From: Pseudoalteromonas citrea
GTDB lineage: Bacteria > Pseudomonadota > Gammaproteobacteria > Enterobacterales > Alteromonadaceae
Length of the DNA stretch: 64,000 nucleotides
Assembly (NCBI RefSeq): GCF_000238375.3
Contig: NZ_AHBZ03000022.1
Location: 124,001-188,000, forward strand
Reading direction: 5' to 3'
Below are positions 1 through 9,440 of the stretch, piece by piece; within the stretch, counting starts at the first letter, position 1; the number at the start of each line of letters is the position of its first letter. The translations under genes and the position numbers were made by a program. The notes beneath the pieces were generated by a model. It saw only the letters and a list, made by a program, of their open reading frames with translations. It had not been told where the DNA came from and ran no database searches.

Positions 1-1544
1 TTCAAGCACTCTACCCAATGCGGCACCGCGCGCTAAAATCTGAAGTGGCTAAAGCACGTGGCAACCGCAAAGAAGTGATCAGTAATATACAAACAGAAAT
101 TGAATGCCGCTTAAAAGAATCCGGTATTGAAGCCTCTGTCAGTGGTCGAGAAAAACACCTTTATAGTATCTATCGTAAAATGCTCAATAAAGAGCTCTTG
201 TTTACAGAAGTAATGGATATTTATGCGTTTCGTATCAATGTAAATAGCATGGATACCTGCTACCGCGTGCTCGGGGTTGCTCATAACCTTTACAAGCCTA
301 TAGAAACCCGCTTCAAAGACTATATCGCTGTACCTAAAACCAATGGTTATCAATCACTACATACTTCATTAGTCGGCCCTCACGGGATCCCTGTGGAAAT
401 CCAAATCCGTACACTCGATATGGATCAAATGGCTGATATGGGTGTTGCCGCGCATTGGATGTATAAAAAATCTGGTGATAGCGCTGGGAATACCGCTCAA
501 CAACGTGCTCGTCAATGGATGCAAAGCTTACTTGAACTACAGCAAAGTGCTGGATCTTCGTTTGAATTTGTAGAAAACGTTAAAACAGAGCTATTTCCTG
601 AAGAGATTTATGTATTCACGCCTGATGGCCGAATAGTCGAACTGCCTATGGGAGCGACCGCCGTCGACTTTGCATACGCTGTTCATACTGATGTTGGCGA
701 TACCTGTGTTGGAGCCCGCGTTAATCGTAAGCCTTACCCATTAAGTAAAGCACTTGATACCGGCCAAACAGTAGAAGTGATTACCAGTTCTGGCGCACAT
801 CCAAACGCAACATGGTTAAACTTTATCGTTACCGGTAAAGCGCGCTTAGGTGTGCGAAATTATCTCAAGAGCCAACATCAAGAAGAGGCTATATTGCTGG
901 GTCGTCGACTTCTAGACTCCGCATTAGGCGAACAAAAACTGGATGATATCCCCTCTGAGCAAGTCGACTTGGTGCTAGAAGAGCAAAACCTATCCACTTT
1001 GCTTGAATTGCTTGTAGAAATCGGTAGCGGTAATATCATGAGTGTGCTGGTCGCAAAGCGTTTATTGCAAGCCGATGAAGGCCTAGAAAATATCGCTAAG
1101 CAAGCTAAAGCCGCCATCATAGGTACCGAAGGTATGCTGGTGAATTACTCTAAGTGCTGCCGACCTGTGCCTGGAGATGCAATTACGGCCTATGTAAGTC
1201 AGGGTAAAGGCCTAACGGTTCATCGCCAAGAATGTAAGAACATTAAAGGTTGGCAAAATGAACGTTCAAAATATGTCATCGTAAAATGGGAAGATAACCC
1301 AGAAAAAGAGTATATCGCGGCCTTACGAGTAGAAATAATTAACCATCAAGGTGCACTGGCGAAACTCACCAACGTGGTTGCAACCACCAACGCAAATATC
1401 GTTGAGATTGCAACTGATGAGAAAGAAAGTAATTTATACATTATAGACTTAGGCGTCACTGTAAAAGATAGGATTCATGTTGCTAATATCATGCGTCGGA
1501 TCCGAGTTATGCCTGATGTACAACGTGTATATCGTAAAAAGTAG
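1..1544 (+). CDS. spoT: SpoT, bifunctional (p)ppGpp synthetase/hydrolase, 3' part only
   Basis: SpoT makes and hydrolyses the stringent-response alarmone (p)ppGpp in the cytoplasm. The reading frame is open from the first bases (Q-A-L-Y-P precede the Met at 18), so the N-terminal hydrolase domain lies outside the window and position 18 is not the start. Counting from that Met, the synthetase domain shows SGREKHLYSIYRKM, the RFKD motif at residues 98-101 and GYQSLHT; the TGS domain is at about 195-255 and a C-terminal ACT domain at about 433-508. In the family, an RxKD motif marks bifunctional Rel/SpoT enzymes, while RelA has ExDD, which decides SpoT over RelA. A conserved Cys-Cys (SKCCRPVP) region lies between TGS and ACT. 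ridA follows 13 bases downstream, a common gammaproteobacterial order. Confidence 0.96.
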   Translation, partial: QALYPMRHRALKSEVAKARGNRKEVISNIQTEIECRLKESGIEASVSGREKHLYSIYRKMLNKELLFTEVMDIYAFRINVNSMDTCYRVLGVAHNLYKPIETRFKDYIAVPKTNGYQSLHTSLVGPHGIPVEIQIRTLDMDQMADMGVAAHWMYKKSGDSAGNTAQQRARQWMQSLLELQQSAGSSFEFVENVKTELFPEEIYVFTPDGRIVELPMGATAVDFAYAVHTDVGDTCVGARVNRKPYPLSKALDTGQTVEVITSSGAHPNATWLNFIVTGKARLGVRNYLKSQHQEEAILLGRRLLDSALGEQKLDDIPSEQVDLVLEEQNLSTLLELLVEIGSGNIMSVLVAKRLLQADEGLENIAKQAKAAIIGTEGMLVNYSKCCRPVPGDAITAYVSQGKGLTVHRQECKNIKGWQNERSKYVIVKWEDNPEKEYIAALRVEIINHQGALAKLTNVVATTNANIVEIATDEKESNLYIIDLGVTVKDRIHVANIMRRIRVMPDVQRVYRKK

Positions 1545-1557
1545 GACACTCAATTAA

Positions 1558-1950
1558 ATGAATAAAGTTATTATATCGACTGATCAAGCCCCCGCCGCAA
1601 TTGGCACTTATAATCAAGCGGTTAAAGTGGGCACTGCGGTTTACTTATCAGGTCAAATACCGCTTATACCTGAAACAATGGAAGTCATTTCAGAAGATTT
1701 TGCAGAGCAAGCACAGCAAGTATTTAAAAACTTAACCGCTGTTTGTGAAGCCGCTGGGGGACAACTGCAAGATATGGTAAAAGTGAATATTTTCCTCACT
1801 GATCTGAGCAATTTTGCCACCGTGAACGATATCATGAGTCAGCACTTTGCCACACCTTACCCAGCAAGGGCTGCAATTGGCGTACGCGAACTACCTAAAG
1901 GCGTCCAGATTGAAATTGATGGGATCATGGAATTACCGTCAACTAATTAA
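1558..1950 (+). CDS. ridA: RidA family reactive enamine/imine deaminase
   Basis: A 130-residue YjgF/YER057c/UK114 protein. RidA enzymes hydrolyse reactive 2-aminoacrylate and related enamines released by PLP enzymes, protecting the cytoplasm. The length is typical. The catalytic Arg (R104 in PARAAIGV) and the Glu (E119 in VQIEIDG) are present, matching the active Salmonella enzyme. The usual IGPYSQ motif near the N-terminus is IGTYNQ here, a mild substitution in the substrate pocket. The ATG lies 13 bases after spoT, so the two probably share a transcript, which ends at the strong terminator just downstream. Confidence 0.93.
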   Translation: MNKVIISTDQAPAAIGTYNQAVKVGTAVYLSGQIPLIPETMEVISEDFAEQAQQVFKNLTAVCEAAGGQLQDMVKVNIFLTDLSNFATVNDIMSQHFATPYPARAAIGVRELPKGVQIEIDGIMELPSTN

Positions 1951-1964
1951 ACATTAGCGTAATG

Positions 1965-1992
1965 AAAAAACCTACCTCCTGGTGGGTTTTTT
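1965..1992 (+). terminator. Rho-independent terminator after spoT-ridA
   Basis: A 12-bp stem of AAAAAACCTACC and GGTGGGTTTTTT with one G-T wobble closes a TCCT tetraloop and ends in a T run. It lies 14 bases after the ridA stop. Confidence 0.92.
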
Positions 1993-2117
1993 ATTATCTG
2001 AACTTTGACCTTAAGCACTTGACTACATACTATTAATTAAGCACTCTGTGAATATCATGTGATTTGTTCAAAGCTTGAACGTATTTTTCACAAAAATAAT
2101 AGTAAAGGAAGATACTC

Positions 2118-3731
2118 GTGTTTAAATTGGCACATAATGGCAATATCCTTCTTAATGTTGCGGAGCTTAACCCGCCAAGCGCTGCTTTTATTGTGGAAGC
2201 ACTTGAGCGCTCGCCTTATGCTGACTGTGAAATAAATCATGAATCAATAAAAGCACATTTTACCAATGACTTCCCTGAACAGCAGCTCGTTGTTGCAAAG
2301 CAACACGATGCCACATTTTCCGTTGAAGTATCAGAAGATCAAATGCAGGCAATTGGTAAACTCAAATGCCCGATGGGAGGCAAGTCAGTCACCCTTGATG
2401 AAGCAAAAAAAGAAATCGTTAAAGCAGGGGTAAGTCGTGGCTATAAACAAGTCTACCTCGAGCAAATTTTAAAACAACAACTTGAGCTTGAGCCTGGTAC
2501 TGAAACCTCAGGTATCGTAGCGCAAGGGCGGCCCCCTCAGGATGGACAACCAGCCAAACTATTACAGCATGTACAAACAGTTAAAGAGCGTTTGAAACAG
2601 CCCAAGCTACGTGAAGATGGTACTGTGGATATGCGTGATTTTGGTGCATTATCGAGTGTAGCCCCTGGGACTGTACTTATCACTCAGCGACCAGCTACCC
2701 CAGGCAAAGAAGGTTTTACTGTCGTAGGGGATTCTATAGTTCCTATACCGGGGGAGTCCTTTCAACTTATTGCCGGTGAAGGCACGCAAATATCTCCGGC
2801 CAACCCTTTAGAATTAGTAGCAACCATCGCAGGTTGCCCTTCGAGTATTCAAAATGGCATGCGTGTAGATGATGTATTTACCATAGGTGAAGTTAACGTA
2901 CGCAGTGGCCATGTAGACTTTAACGGCAGTGTTATTGTTACCCATAATGTGGCTCCTGGCATGAAAGTAAAAGCCAAAGGCGATATCACTGTAATGGGTT
3001 CTGTTGAATCTGGAGAGCTTATAAGTGGAGGTAATATTGAAGTTAAACAGGCAGTTATTGGCCACTTAGATCATAATAACAATGATGAGGGCCTTACTTG
3101 CCGACTCGTGGCAGCAGGTGATATTCATCTTTCTCATGGTCAATACACCTACCTGGAAGCAAATAACGTATTTATTGATAGGCAAAGTAATCATTGTGAT
3201 ATTAAAGCCAGCCAACTTATTCAAGTCGGCATAGATGAGCAACCCAGGGGTAAGCTTATTGGGGGAGAAATACTCGACGCTCAAATGATCATTGCAGGGG
3301 TCATTGGCAGTGAATCGGGTGCAAAAATGTGTATTTATCTTGCTCGTAGCGGCATGAAAATCACACAAGAATCTGACAACTGCCTCAAAGCACTGAGTCA
3401 AACTGACGACCAGCTAGGAACATTACAAAAAGCGATTGAAAAAGCAGATATGCTTAAAGACTTAGACAAGAAAAAGCAATTAATGGCAAAAATTGGGGCT
3501 ACTCAGCAGCATTACTGTCAACAAGCTGAAGAGTTAGAGCAGCAACTCTCTCAGCTAGAATTAAACTTACATGATTTATTAGAGCGTACTAAGTTAACCG
3601 CTAACCAAACATTAAACCCCGGTGTTGAAATTCATATTTTCGATCGTGTATACAAAACCCAACGCAGTTACCCCCCCTGCCACGCAAGTTTACAAGATGG
3701 AAAAATAGAAATCGACTTCAAAACCAATTAA
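2118..3731 (+). CDS. DUF342/FapA family beta-helix protein
   Basis: A 537-residue protein of the FapA (flagellar assembly protein A, DUF342) family. The middle (about residues 220-400) is rich in short glycine-turn repeats (VKAKGDITVMGSVESG, ISGGNIEV, LVAAGDIHLS), typical of the right-handed beta-helix of this family. A coiled coil follows at about 425-495. No signal peptide or membrane segment is seen, so it is probably cytoplasmic. The start is GTG, supported by AAAGGAAG seven bases upstream. Family members are often linked to flagella or polar organisation, but no flagellar gene is nearby and the role here is unknown. An insertion sequence sits just past its stop codon. Confidence 0.8.
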   Translation: MFKLAHNGNILLNVAELNPPSAAFIVEALERSPYADCEINHESIKAHFTNDFPEQQLVVAKQHDATFSVEVSEDQMQAIGKLKCPMGGKSVTLDEAKKEIVKAGVSRGYKQVYLEQILKQQLELEPGTETSGIVAQGRPPQDGQPAKLLQHVQTVKERLKQPKLREDGTVDMRDFGALSSVAPGTVLITQRPATPGKEGFTVVGDSIVPIPGESFQLIAGEGTQISPANPLELVATIAGCPSSIQNGMRVDDVFTIGEVNVRSGHVDFNGSVIVTHNVAPGMKVKAKGDITVMGSVESGELISGGNIEVKQAVIGHLDHNNNDEGLTCRLVAAGDIHLSHGQYTYLEANNVFIDRQSNHCDIKASQLIQVGIDEQPRGKLIGGEILDAQMIIAGVIGSESGAKMCIYLARSGMKITQESDNCLKALSQTDDQLGTLQKAIEKADMLKDLDKKKQLMAKIGATQQHYCQQAEELEQQLSQLELNLHDLLERTKLTANQTLNPGVEIHIFDRVYKTQRSYPPCHASLQDGKIEIDFKTN

Positions 3732-3750
3732 CCTTTACTGCCACATAACG

Positions 3751-3759
3751 CCCTGAAAC
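3751..3759. repeat. Left 9-bp target site duplication of the IS
   Basis: CCCTGAAAC immediately before the left inverted repeat. The same nine bases recur at 4790-4798 right after the element, so insertion was by transposition. Nine bp is the size expected of the IS903 group. Confidence 0.93.
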
Positions 3760-4789
3760 GGCCTTGTTTCCTAAATAATTGAACTTCTTTGGTTTGGTGT
3801 GATCAGATCATAAAATGCCTTAACCCATGCCTTGAAATGAAGAAGAAAATTAGGAATTGGTCACAGTACAATCGTGCTTTAGTTCAACGCGGTAACATCA
3901 ACATTTGGCTAAGTGATAGTGCCATCTCAAAGTGGCAGAATACTGAAAAGCACGGTGGCCGTGGTCGTTCAAATTACTATTCTGATTTAGCAATTGAAAC
4001 CTGTTTAACCTTAAGGGCCGTATTCCATTTGCCACTCAGGGCCTTAGAAGGGTTTGTAAATTCCTTACTTACTACGATGGATACCTCGCTGCAATCACCG
4101 GGTTATAGCTGTTTATGCAAACGCAGTAAAACACTTGATGTGCAATATAGAAAAAGCGCAGGCAAAGGCTTTATAGATATTGTGGTCGATAGCACGGGCC
4201 TTAAAGTGTATGGAAATGGTGAATGGCATACAAGAAAACATCGTGCGACTAAGCGCCGAACTTGGCGAAAATGGCACTTGGCCATTGATGCGACAAGTCA
4301 CGATATTGTGGGTGCTGAGCTGTCGATGGTAAATGTGTCAGATGGTGAAGCCCTTGCCGATTTAATCAGGCCACTGCGTAGGAATATAGACAGAGTCACA
4401 GGTGATGGTGCATATGACACACGCAGTTGCTATGAGGAGGTCGCAGCAAAAGGTGCGATTATGCGGGTACCGCCAAGAGAGAATGCCCAATACTGGGAAG
4501 AAGGACACCCCAGAAACAATGCCATATTTATGATGCACCAAATAGGGTTAACGCAGTGGAAAATGAATTCAGGGTACCATCTTCGTTCACTTGCCGAGAC
4601 GGCGATGTATCGTTTTAAACAAGTAATGGGTGATAAGCTGAAAAGTCGTCAATTCAATAGTCAGCATACTGAAACGATGATTAAAGTGAAGGCAATAAAT
4701 AAAATGAATGGGCTAGGTATGCCCAAATATCAGCAACAAAGTTAAAACTGAGAAATTGATTGGTAGTTAGCTATTTGATCAACAAGGCC
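3760..4789 (+). mobile_element. Complete IS5-family (IS903-type) insertion sequence, 1,030 bp
   Basis: The element runs between imperfect terminal inverted repeats: GGCCTTGTTTCCTAAATA at the left and, on the other strand, GGCCTTGTTGATCAAATA at the right, 14 of 18 identical. They resemble the GGCTTTGTTGAATAAAT ends of IS903. A perfect 9-bp direct repeat flanks it. It contains one intact transposase gene and sits between the convergent 3' ends of the DUF342 gene and asnA, so it breaks no gene. Confidence 0.95.
3837..4745 (+). CDS. IS5-family (IS903 group) DDE transposase
   Basis: A 302-residue transposase that cuts and joins the ends of its own element. The frame extends upstream to a TTG at 3789, but the ATG at 3837 begins the family-like N-terminus MKKKIRNWSQYN and gives the usual length of about 300 residues. 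The catalytic triad is visible: D118 in VDSTGLK, D190 in GDGAYDT and E254 in LAETAMYRFK. The frame is uninterrupted and the ends are intact, so the copy could be active. Confidence 0.94.
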   Translation: MKKKIRNWSQYNRALVQRGNINIWLSDSAISKWQNTEKHGGRGRSNYYSDLAIETCLTLRAVFHLPLRALEGFVNSLLTTMDTSLQSPGYSCLCKRSKTLDVQYRKSAGKGFIDIVVDSTGLKVYGNGEWHTRKHRATKRRTWRKWHLAIDATSHDIVGAELSMVNVSDGEALADLIRPLRRNIDRVTGDGAYDTRSCYEEVAAKGAIMRVPPRENAQYWEEGHPRNNAIFMMHQIGLTQWKMNSGYHLRSLAETAMYRFKQVMGDKLKSRQFNSQHTETMIKVKAINKMNGLGMPKYQQQS

Positions 4790-4798
4790 CCCTGAAAC
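4790..4798. repeat. Right 9-bp target site duplication of the IS
   Basis: CCCTGAAAC directly after the right inverted repeat, identical to 3751-3759. Confidence 0.93.
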
Positions 4799-4818
4799 CT
4801 CAAATAATTAGCATAATG

Positions 4819-4858
4819 CTGAAATGCGCGATGAAAGCTATTCAACAGCGCATTTTAG
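4819..4858. terminator. Possible shared 3' hairpin between the DUF342 gene and asnA
   Basis: CTGAAATGCGC pairs with GCGCATTTTAG (11 bp, one G-T) around an 18-base loop, immediately 3' of asnA. The T run on the asnA side is weak. Before the IS arrived it would have served both convergent genes. Confidence 0.4.
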
Positions 4859-4863
4859 AGAGA

Positions 4864-5862
4864 TTATTTCAACAACGAATCAACGTGGCTAACCACCTCT
4901 GGTGACCACACACCCACTTGTACTTGCGCAATATGTTGCTTTTGTAATAACAGCATCACTAAACGAGACTGACCAATGCCGCCGCCTATTGTTTGCGGCA
5001 TACCACCTGCGAGTAATTGCTGATGCCAATCATGCTCTAGGCGTGCACTGTCATCGGTTATTTTTAATTGGCGCTGTAATGCCTCAGGAGATACGCGAAT
5101 ACCCATAGAGGATATCTCAAATGCATCTTCTAAAACTGGGTTCCAAACCAGAATATCGCCATTTAACCCACTGTATTTATCACACGTTGGGGTTGACCAA
5201 TCATCGTAATCTGGCGCGCGAACATCATGAATTTTACCATCCCCAAGCTCGCCACCAATGCCAATTAAAAATACTGCGCCATACTCCTGCGCAATGGCTT
5301 TTTCTCGTTGCTTAGCAGTAAAGTCAGGGTACATCTGACGCAGTTCTTCACTGTGTACAAAAGTAATAGACTCAGGTAAAAACGGCGTCAACCCAAACTC
5401 ACTCGCAACAGTTTGCTCTGTATGCTTAATTGCTTGATATACCTGTCTCACCGTTTGCTTTAAACCCGCTAATGAGCGCTCAGCTTGAGTGCAAATTACT
5501 TTTTCCCAATCCCACTGGTCAACATAAACAGAGTGAATCGGTGACAGACTATCTTCATCTGGACGTAGCGCCTTCATATGCGTGTATAAACCTTCACCAA
5601 CAGCAAAATCATAATCAGCCAATGTTTTACGCTTCCACTTAGCCAATGAATGCACCACTTCAAACTCGGCATCTGCAATCGCTTTAACCTTTACTGACAC
5701 CGCTTTCTCAGTGCCACTTAAGTTGTCTTGGATACCATCGCCCACTTTTGCCAAAATCGGCGCTTGTACTTCCATAAGTCCCAAGCGCTGCTCTAATTGT
5801 TCTGAAAATAGGCGTTTAACGCTGCTAATTTGTTGCTGTGTCTGTTGATAAGTTGTTTTCAT
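4864..5862 (-). CDS. asnA: Aspartate-ammonia ligase AsnA
   Basis: A 332-residue class II tRNA-synthetase-like enzyme that makes asparagine from aspartate, ammonia and ATP. It aligns over its full length with AsnA (E. coli 330 residues): [17 protein letters not shown] near the start, [27 protein letters not shown]-type motifs in the middle, and the C-terminal [16 protein letters not shown]. The ATG has GAGG seven bases upstream. It is divergent from asnC, the classical arrangement in which AsnC activates asnA when asparagine is scarce. Confidence 0.97.
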   Translation of the reverse strand: MKTTYQQTQQQISSVKRLFSEQLEQRLGLMEVQAPILAKVGDGIQDNLSGTEKAVSVKVKAIADAEFEVVHSLAKWKRKTLADYDFAVGEGLYTHMKALRPDEDSLSPIHSVYVDQWDWEKVICTQAERSLAGLKQTVRQVYQAIKHTEQTVASEFGLTPFLPESITFVHSEELRQMYPDFTAKQREKAIAQEYGAVFLIGIGGELGDGKIHDVRAPDYDDWSTPTCDKYSGLNGDILVWNPVLEDAFEISSMGIRVSPEALQRQLKITDDSARLEHDWHQQLLAGGMPQTIGGGIGQSRLVMLLLQKQHIAQVQVGVWSPEVVSHVDSLLK

Positions 5863-6036
5863 AATCGGACCTCGTTCCCAATGTAAACCTGTTGAATTTT
5901 ATTGCCTTGCGCTTCAAGGCTTAAACTCATCGTCAACAAAAACAAACAATAAATCAATATACAACAACAAAAATAACCATTACCTATGTTTTTATACAAA
6001 AAAAGAAGATATATTTTAATGAATCAATAAAACACC
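5863..6036. promoter_or_regulatory. Divergent asnA/asnC control region
   Basis: A 174-base, very AT-rich gap between divergent asnA and asnC. Promoters for both genes and AsnC binding sites are expected here from the known E. coli arrangement. A TATATT at about 6010 is a plausible -10 element for asnC. I could not place the AsnC sites by eye. Confidence 0.5.
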
Positions 6037-6507
6037 ATGAGAAACACCTTGGATAATTATCAAATCGATAATCTCGATAAATCCATTTTGAATGCCTTAA
6101 TGGAAAATGCTAGAGCCCCTTATGCAGAATTGGCCAAACGCTTCAATGTCAGTGCAGGAACTATCCATGTACGTGTTGAAAAAATGAAACAAGCAGGGAT
6201 CATGCAAGGAACTCGTGTCACCATTGATGCGAAAAAGTTAGGCTATGATGTATGCTGCTTTATCGGGGTTAACTTAAAACATGCCCGAGATTACCCCGAC
6301 ACCATTGCACAACTAGAAAACTTTGAAGAAGTGGTTGAAGCCTACTACACCACCGGCAACTACAGTATTTTCATCAAAGTAATGACCCGTTCAATCGAGC
6401 ATTTACAAGATGTATTGATCAATAAAATTCAAACAATTGAAGCCATTCAATCCACCGAAACATTGATCTCATTGCAAAACCCCATCGCCCGTGAAGTTAC
6501 CCCATAA
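6037..6507 (+). CDS. asnC: AsnC, Lrp/AsnC-family transcriptional regulator
   Basis: A 156-residue regulator with an N-terminal helix-turn-helix (about residues 10-60, containing LAKRFNVSAGTIHVRVEKMK) and a C-terminal RAM/AsnC effector domain (about 75-150). Its closest resemblance is to E. coli AsnC (152 residues), and its place divergent from asnA supports that over the global regulator Lrp. In the family, asparagine binding to the RAM domain switches off activation of asnA. The start ATG has only a weak ribosome-binding site. Confidence 0.93.
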   Translation: MRNTLDNYQIDNLDKSILNALMENARAPYAELAKRFNVSAGTIHVRVEKMKQAGIMQGTRVTIDAKKLGYDVCCFIGVNLKHARDYPDTIAQLENFEEVVEAYYTTGNYSIFIKVMTRSIEHLQDVLINKIQTIEAIQSTETLISLQNPIAREVTP

Positions 6508-6552
6508 TTTCGGTATAATCGGCAAAATTTTGATTCTGTGAGCAGTATAACG

Positions 6553-7251
6553 ATGGACAATAAACGCTACCACCGCGTGAAACGCGTCTTAGATAGGCGA
6601 CAAACTGATTTAACCGTTTGTTTAGATGAGGTACATAAACATCATAACCTATCAGCAATCGTACGTACTGCCGATGCCGTCGGATGCCATCATGTCCATG
6701 CCGTTTGGCCGCAAGAACAGCGCCGCTTAACCAATAATACCTCTGGTGGCAGTAAAAACTGGGTAGAAACCCATATGCACGATGATATTCATGATGCCGT
6801 TGGTGCCATTAGAGCGCAAAATCCAGACATTCAAATACTGGCCACTAACCTCAGCGACAGTGCCGTTGATTTCAGAGAAATTGATTACACCAAACCTACC
6901 GCGATTATCGTCGGTCAAGAGCGTACGGGTATATCAGATGATGCTTTGGCACATGCTGATCAACATATTGTGATCCCGATGGAAGGCATGGTGCAATCAT
7001 TGAATGTATCGGTTGCTGCTGCACTCATTTTATACGAAGCACAAAGACAACGAGAAGCAGCTGGCTGCTATCAACGTAATGATATGCTTGATGAAGGTAT
7101 TAAACATCGTTTATTGTTTGAAGGCTGCCATCCGATTATCGCAGAACGTTGTGTGGAGAAGGGTTTACCTTACCCTGAGTTAGATGACGATGGCGAAATT
7201 GTGGCAGACGAGACTTTTTGGAACACGCTTAAGTTTAGTACCCCAAAATAA
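6553..7251 (+). CDS. trmH: TrmH, tRNA (guanosine-18-2'-O)-methyltransferase
   Basis: A SPOUT-fold enzyme that methylates the ribose of G18 in tRNA using S-adenosylmethionine. The conserved N-terminal HNLSAIVRTADAVG, the VGQERTGI motif and the knot motif IPMEGMVQSLNVSVAAALIL are present. The frame opens at a GTG at 6538, but the ATG at 6553 matches the family start (MDNKRYHRVKRVLDRRQ) and gives 232 residues (E. coli 229). It lies just upstream of recG, an order shared with many gammaproteobacteria. Confidence 0.95.
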   Translation: MDNKRYHRVKRVLDRRQTDLTVCLDEVHKHHNLSAIVRTADAVGCHHVHAVWPQEQRRLTNNTSGGSKNWVETHMHDDIHDAVGAIRAQNPDIQILATNLSDSAVDFREIDYTKPTAIIVGQERTGISDDALAHADQHIVIPMEGMVQSLNVSVAAALILYEAQRQREAAGCYQRNDMLDEGIKHRLLFEGCHPIIAERCVEKGLPYPELDDDGEIVADETFWNTLKFSTPK

Positions 7252-7266
7252 ATAACAAGGAAAAGT

Positions 7267-9354
7267 ATGTCGAGCCCCACTTTATCAAGTTACCCAATCA
7301 CTGAATTAAAAGGTGTCGGCCCCAAAGTGGCTGAAAAACTGGCTAAATTGGGTATTCGCAGTGTCCAAGACATGCTTTTTCATTTACCACTGCGCTATGA
7401 AGACAGGGCCAGAACCTACTCAATCGCGCAATTGAGCGCCCATAGCCATGTGAGCATTGAAGCGGAAATAGAGCATACACAAATTACCGTGGGCAAGCGT
7501 CGCATGTTGGTATGTCAGGTTAATGATGGTACTGGCCGTTTAACGCTGCGATTTTTTAACTTTAACGCCGCACAAAAAAATGCCATGGCGACGGGAAAAA
7601 TTATCCGCTGTTTTGGTGAAGTACGCAGAGGTCGTGCTGGCTTTGAAATGGCACACCCTGAATACAGTATTAGAGAGTGCCAAAGTGAACCATTAGACCC
7701 AGAACTAAGCACCTTAACAGCGGTTTACCCTACCACTGAAGGGTTGAAGCAACTCAGTATTCGCTCTATCGCCAATAAAGCCCTTGCCCTACTAGAAAAA
7801 TATCAAATAGAAGAGTACTTACCCAGTCAATATCGCCCCTCACAACTGAGCTTAACTGAGGCAGTACTTCTGCTACATAGGCCACCACAAGACATTAACC
7901 TCACAGAGCTTGAACTAGGTCAACATCCTGCCCAGCAGCGTCTGGCATTTGAAGAATTGCTGGCACAAAATCTCAGCTTGTTACAATTAAGGCAAAAAGG
8001 CCAAGCAGTTAAAGCGGTGTCTTTGCCACCAACTAATACATTTGAAGCCCAGTTTTTGGCTGAGTTACCTTTTTCACCTACCAATGCACAAAGCCGTGTT
8101 GTGGCAGAAATTAAACAAGACTTACAACAGCCATTTCCGATGATGCGACTCGTACAAGGCGATGTTGGTTCTGGTAAAACCTTGGTTGCAGCCCTAGCAG
8201 CACTCACCGCCATTGCTAAAGGGTATCAAGTGGCCTTAATGGCCCCTACCGAAATACTGTCAGAGCAACACGGTATTAATTTTACCAACTGGTTTACTCA
8301 GCTTGGTATTGAAGTGGTTTGGCTCGGCGGTAAAACCAAAGGCAAAGAGCGTGAAAAAGTACTTGAACAAATTAGTTCTGGTAAAGCGCAAATGGTCATT
8401 GGTACCCATGCATTATTTCAAGAGCAAGTGCAGTTTTATAACCTTGCATTGATCATCATTGATGAACAACATCGTTTTGGTGTTCATCAACGACTCGCAT
8501 TACGTGAGAAAGGGAAGTTCAATGACTGTTACCCCCACCAGCTAGTTATGACTGCGACGCCGATTCCTCGTACCTTAGCAATGACCGCCTATGCCGATTT
8601 AGAAACGTCCGTTATTGATGAGCTGCCTCCAGGGCGAACGCCGATTATGACGGTCGCAGTGCCTGACACTCGCCGAGAGCAAGTCATCGAACGTGTAAAA
8701 AAAGCCTGTGTAGACGATAATCGCCAAGTATATTGGGTCTGCACACTCATTGATGAATCAGAAGCATTGCAATGCCAAGCTGCTGAAGATACCGCACAAC
8801 AGCTCACAGAGTTATTGCCTGAACTCAAAATTGCCTTAGTACACGGCAGGATGAAGGCCAAAGAAAAACAAGAGATCATGGCAGCCTTTAAACGCGGTGA
8901 TACACACGTTTTAGTGGCGACCACGGTCATAGAGGTCGGTGTAGATGTGCCAAACGCCAGCCTAATTATTATCGAAAATCCAGAAAGATTGGGGTTAGCA
9001 CAATTACACCAATTACGTGGTCGAGTAGGCCGCGGGGCCATCGCATCCCACTGCCTACTTTTATATCATGCTCCTTTGTCTATCACCGCACAAAAGCGCT
9101 TAGGGGTGTTACGAGATAGTAATGACGGGTTTGTGATAGCTGAGCGTGATTTAGAAATTCGCGGCCCAGGAGAAGTACTTGGTACTAAACAAACTGGCCT
9201 TGCAGAATTTAAAATTGCCGATTTAAACCGTGACAAGGCCTTATTAAACCAAGTACGCCCACTGGCATTTACGCTGATGAAAAGCCACCCTGATAGTATT
9301 GATCCCTTAGTCAGGCGCTGGCTTGGTGCCAAGTCTGAACTGGCCATGGCATAA
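7267..9354 (+). CDS. recG: RecG, ATP-dependent branch-migration DNA helicase
   Basis: A 695-residue (E. coli 693) superfamily 2 helicase that remodels stalled replication forks and Holliday junctions. It has the N-terminal wedge/OB domain (about 1-240), Walker A GDVGSGKT at about residue 298, the DEQH box at about 399 and the C-terminal helicase motif QLRGRVGRG near 583. The ATG is preceded by AAGGAAAAG and follows trmH by 15 bases, so co-transcription is likely. A bidirectional terminator separates it from convergent galE. Confidence 0.98.
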   Translation: MSSPTLSSYPITELKGVGPKVAEKLAKLGIRSVQDMLFHLPLRYEDRARTYSIAQLSAHSHVSIEAEIEHTQITVGKRRMLVCQVNDGTGRLTLRFFNFNAAQKNAMATGKIIRCFGEVRRGRAGFEMAHPEYSIRECQSEPLDPELSTLTAVYPTTEGLKQLSIRSIANKALALLEKYQIEEYLPSQYRPSQLSLTEAVLLLHRPPQDINLTELELGQHPAQQRLAFEELLAQNLSLLQLRQKGQAVKAVSLPPTNTFEAQFLAELPFSPTNAQSRVVAEIKQDLQQPFPMMRLVQGDVGSGKTLVAALAALTAIAKGYQVALMAPTEILSEQHGINFTNWFTQLGIEVVWLGGKTKGKEREKVLEQISSGKAQMVIGTHALFQEQVQFYNLALIIIDEQHRFGVHQRLALREKGKFNDCYPHQLVMTATPIPRTLAMTAYADLETSVIDELPPGRTPIMTVAVPDTRREQVIERVKKACVDDNRQVYWVCTLIDESEALQCQAAEDTAQQLTELLPELKIALVHGRMKAKEKQEIMAAFKRGDTHVLVATTVIEVGVDVPNASLIIIENPERLGLAQLHQLRGRVGRGAIASHCLLLYHAPLSITAQKRLGVLRDSNDGFVIAERDLEIRGPGEVLGTKQTGLAEFKIADLNRDKALLNQVRPLAFTLMKSHPDSIDPLVRRWLGAKSELAMA

Positions 9355-9385
9355 CCACGTTAACTCGAATAACATCACTAAAAAT

Positions 9386-9410
9386 AAAAAGCCCCAATAT
9401 GGGGCTTTTT
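9386..9410. terminator. Bidirectional terminator between recG and galE
   Basis: AAAAAGCCCC, loop AATAT, GGGGCTTTTT: a perfect 10-bp stem with A and T tails on both sides, between two convergent genes. Confidence 0.93.
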
Positions 9411-9440
9411 ACTTGAAATGCATACCTGCAAAAAATGCGC

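Noticed and set aside
1-1544. RelA rather than SpoT
   Set aside because: The RFKD motif and adjacency to ridA fit the bifunctional SpoT/Rel type; RelA has ExDD there.
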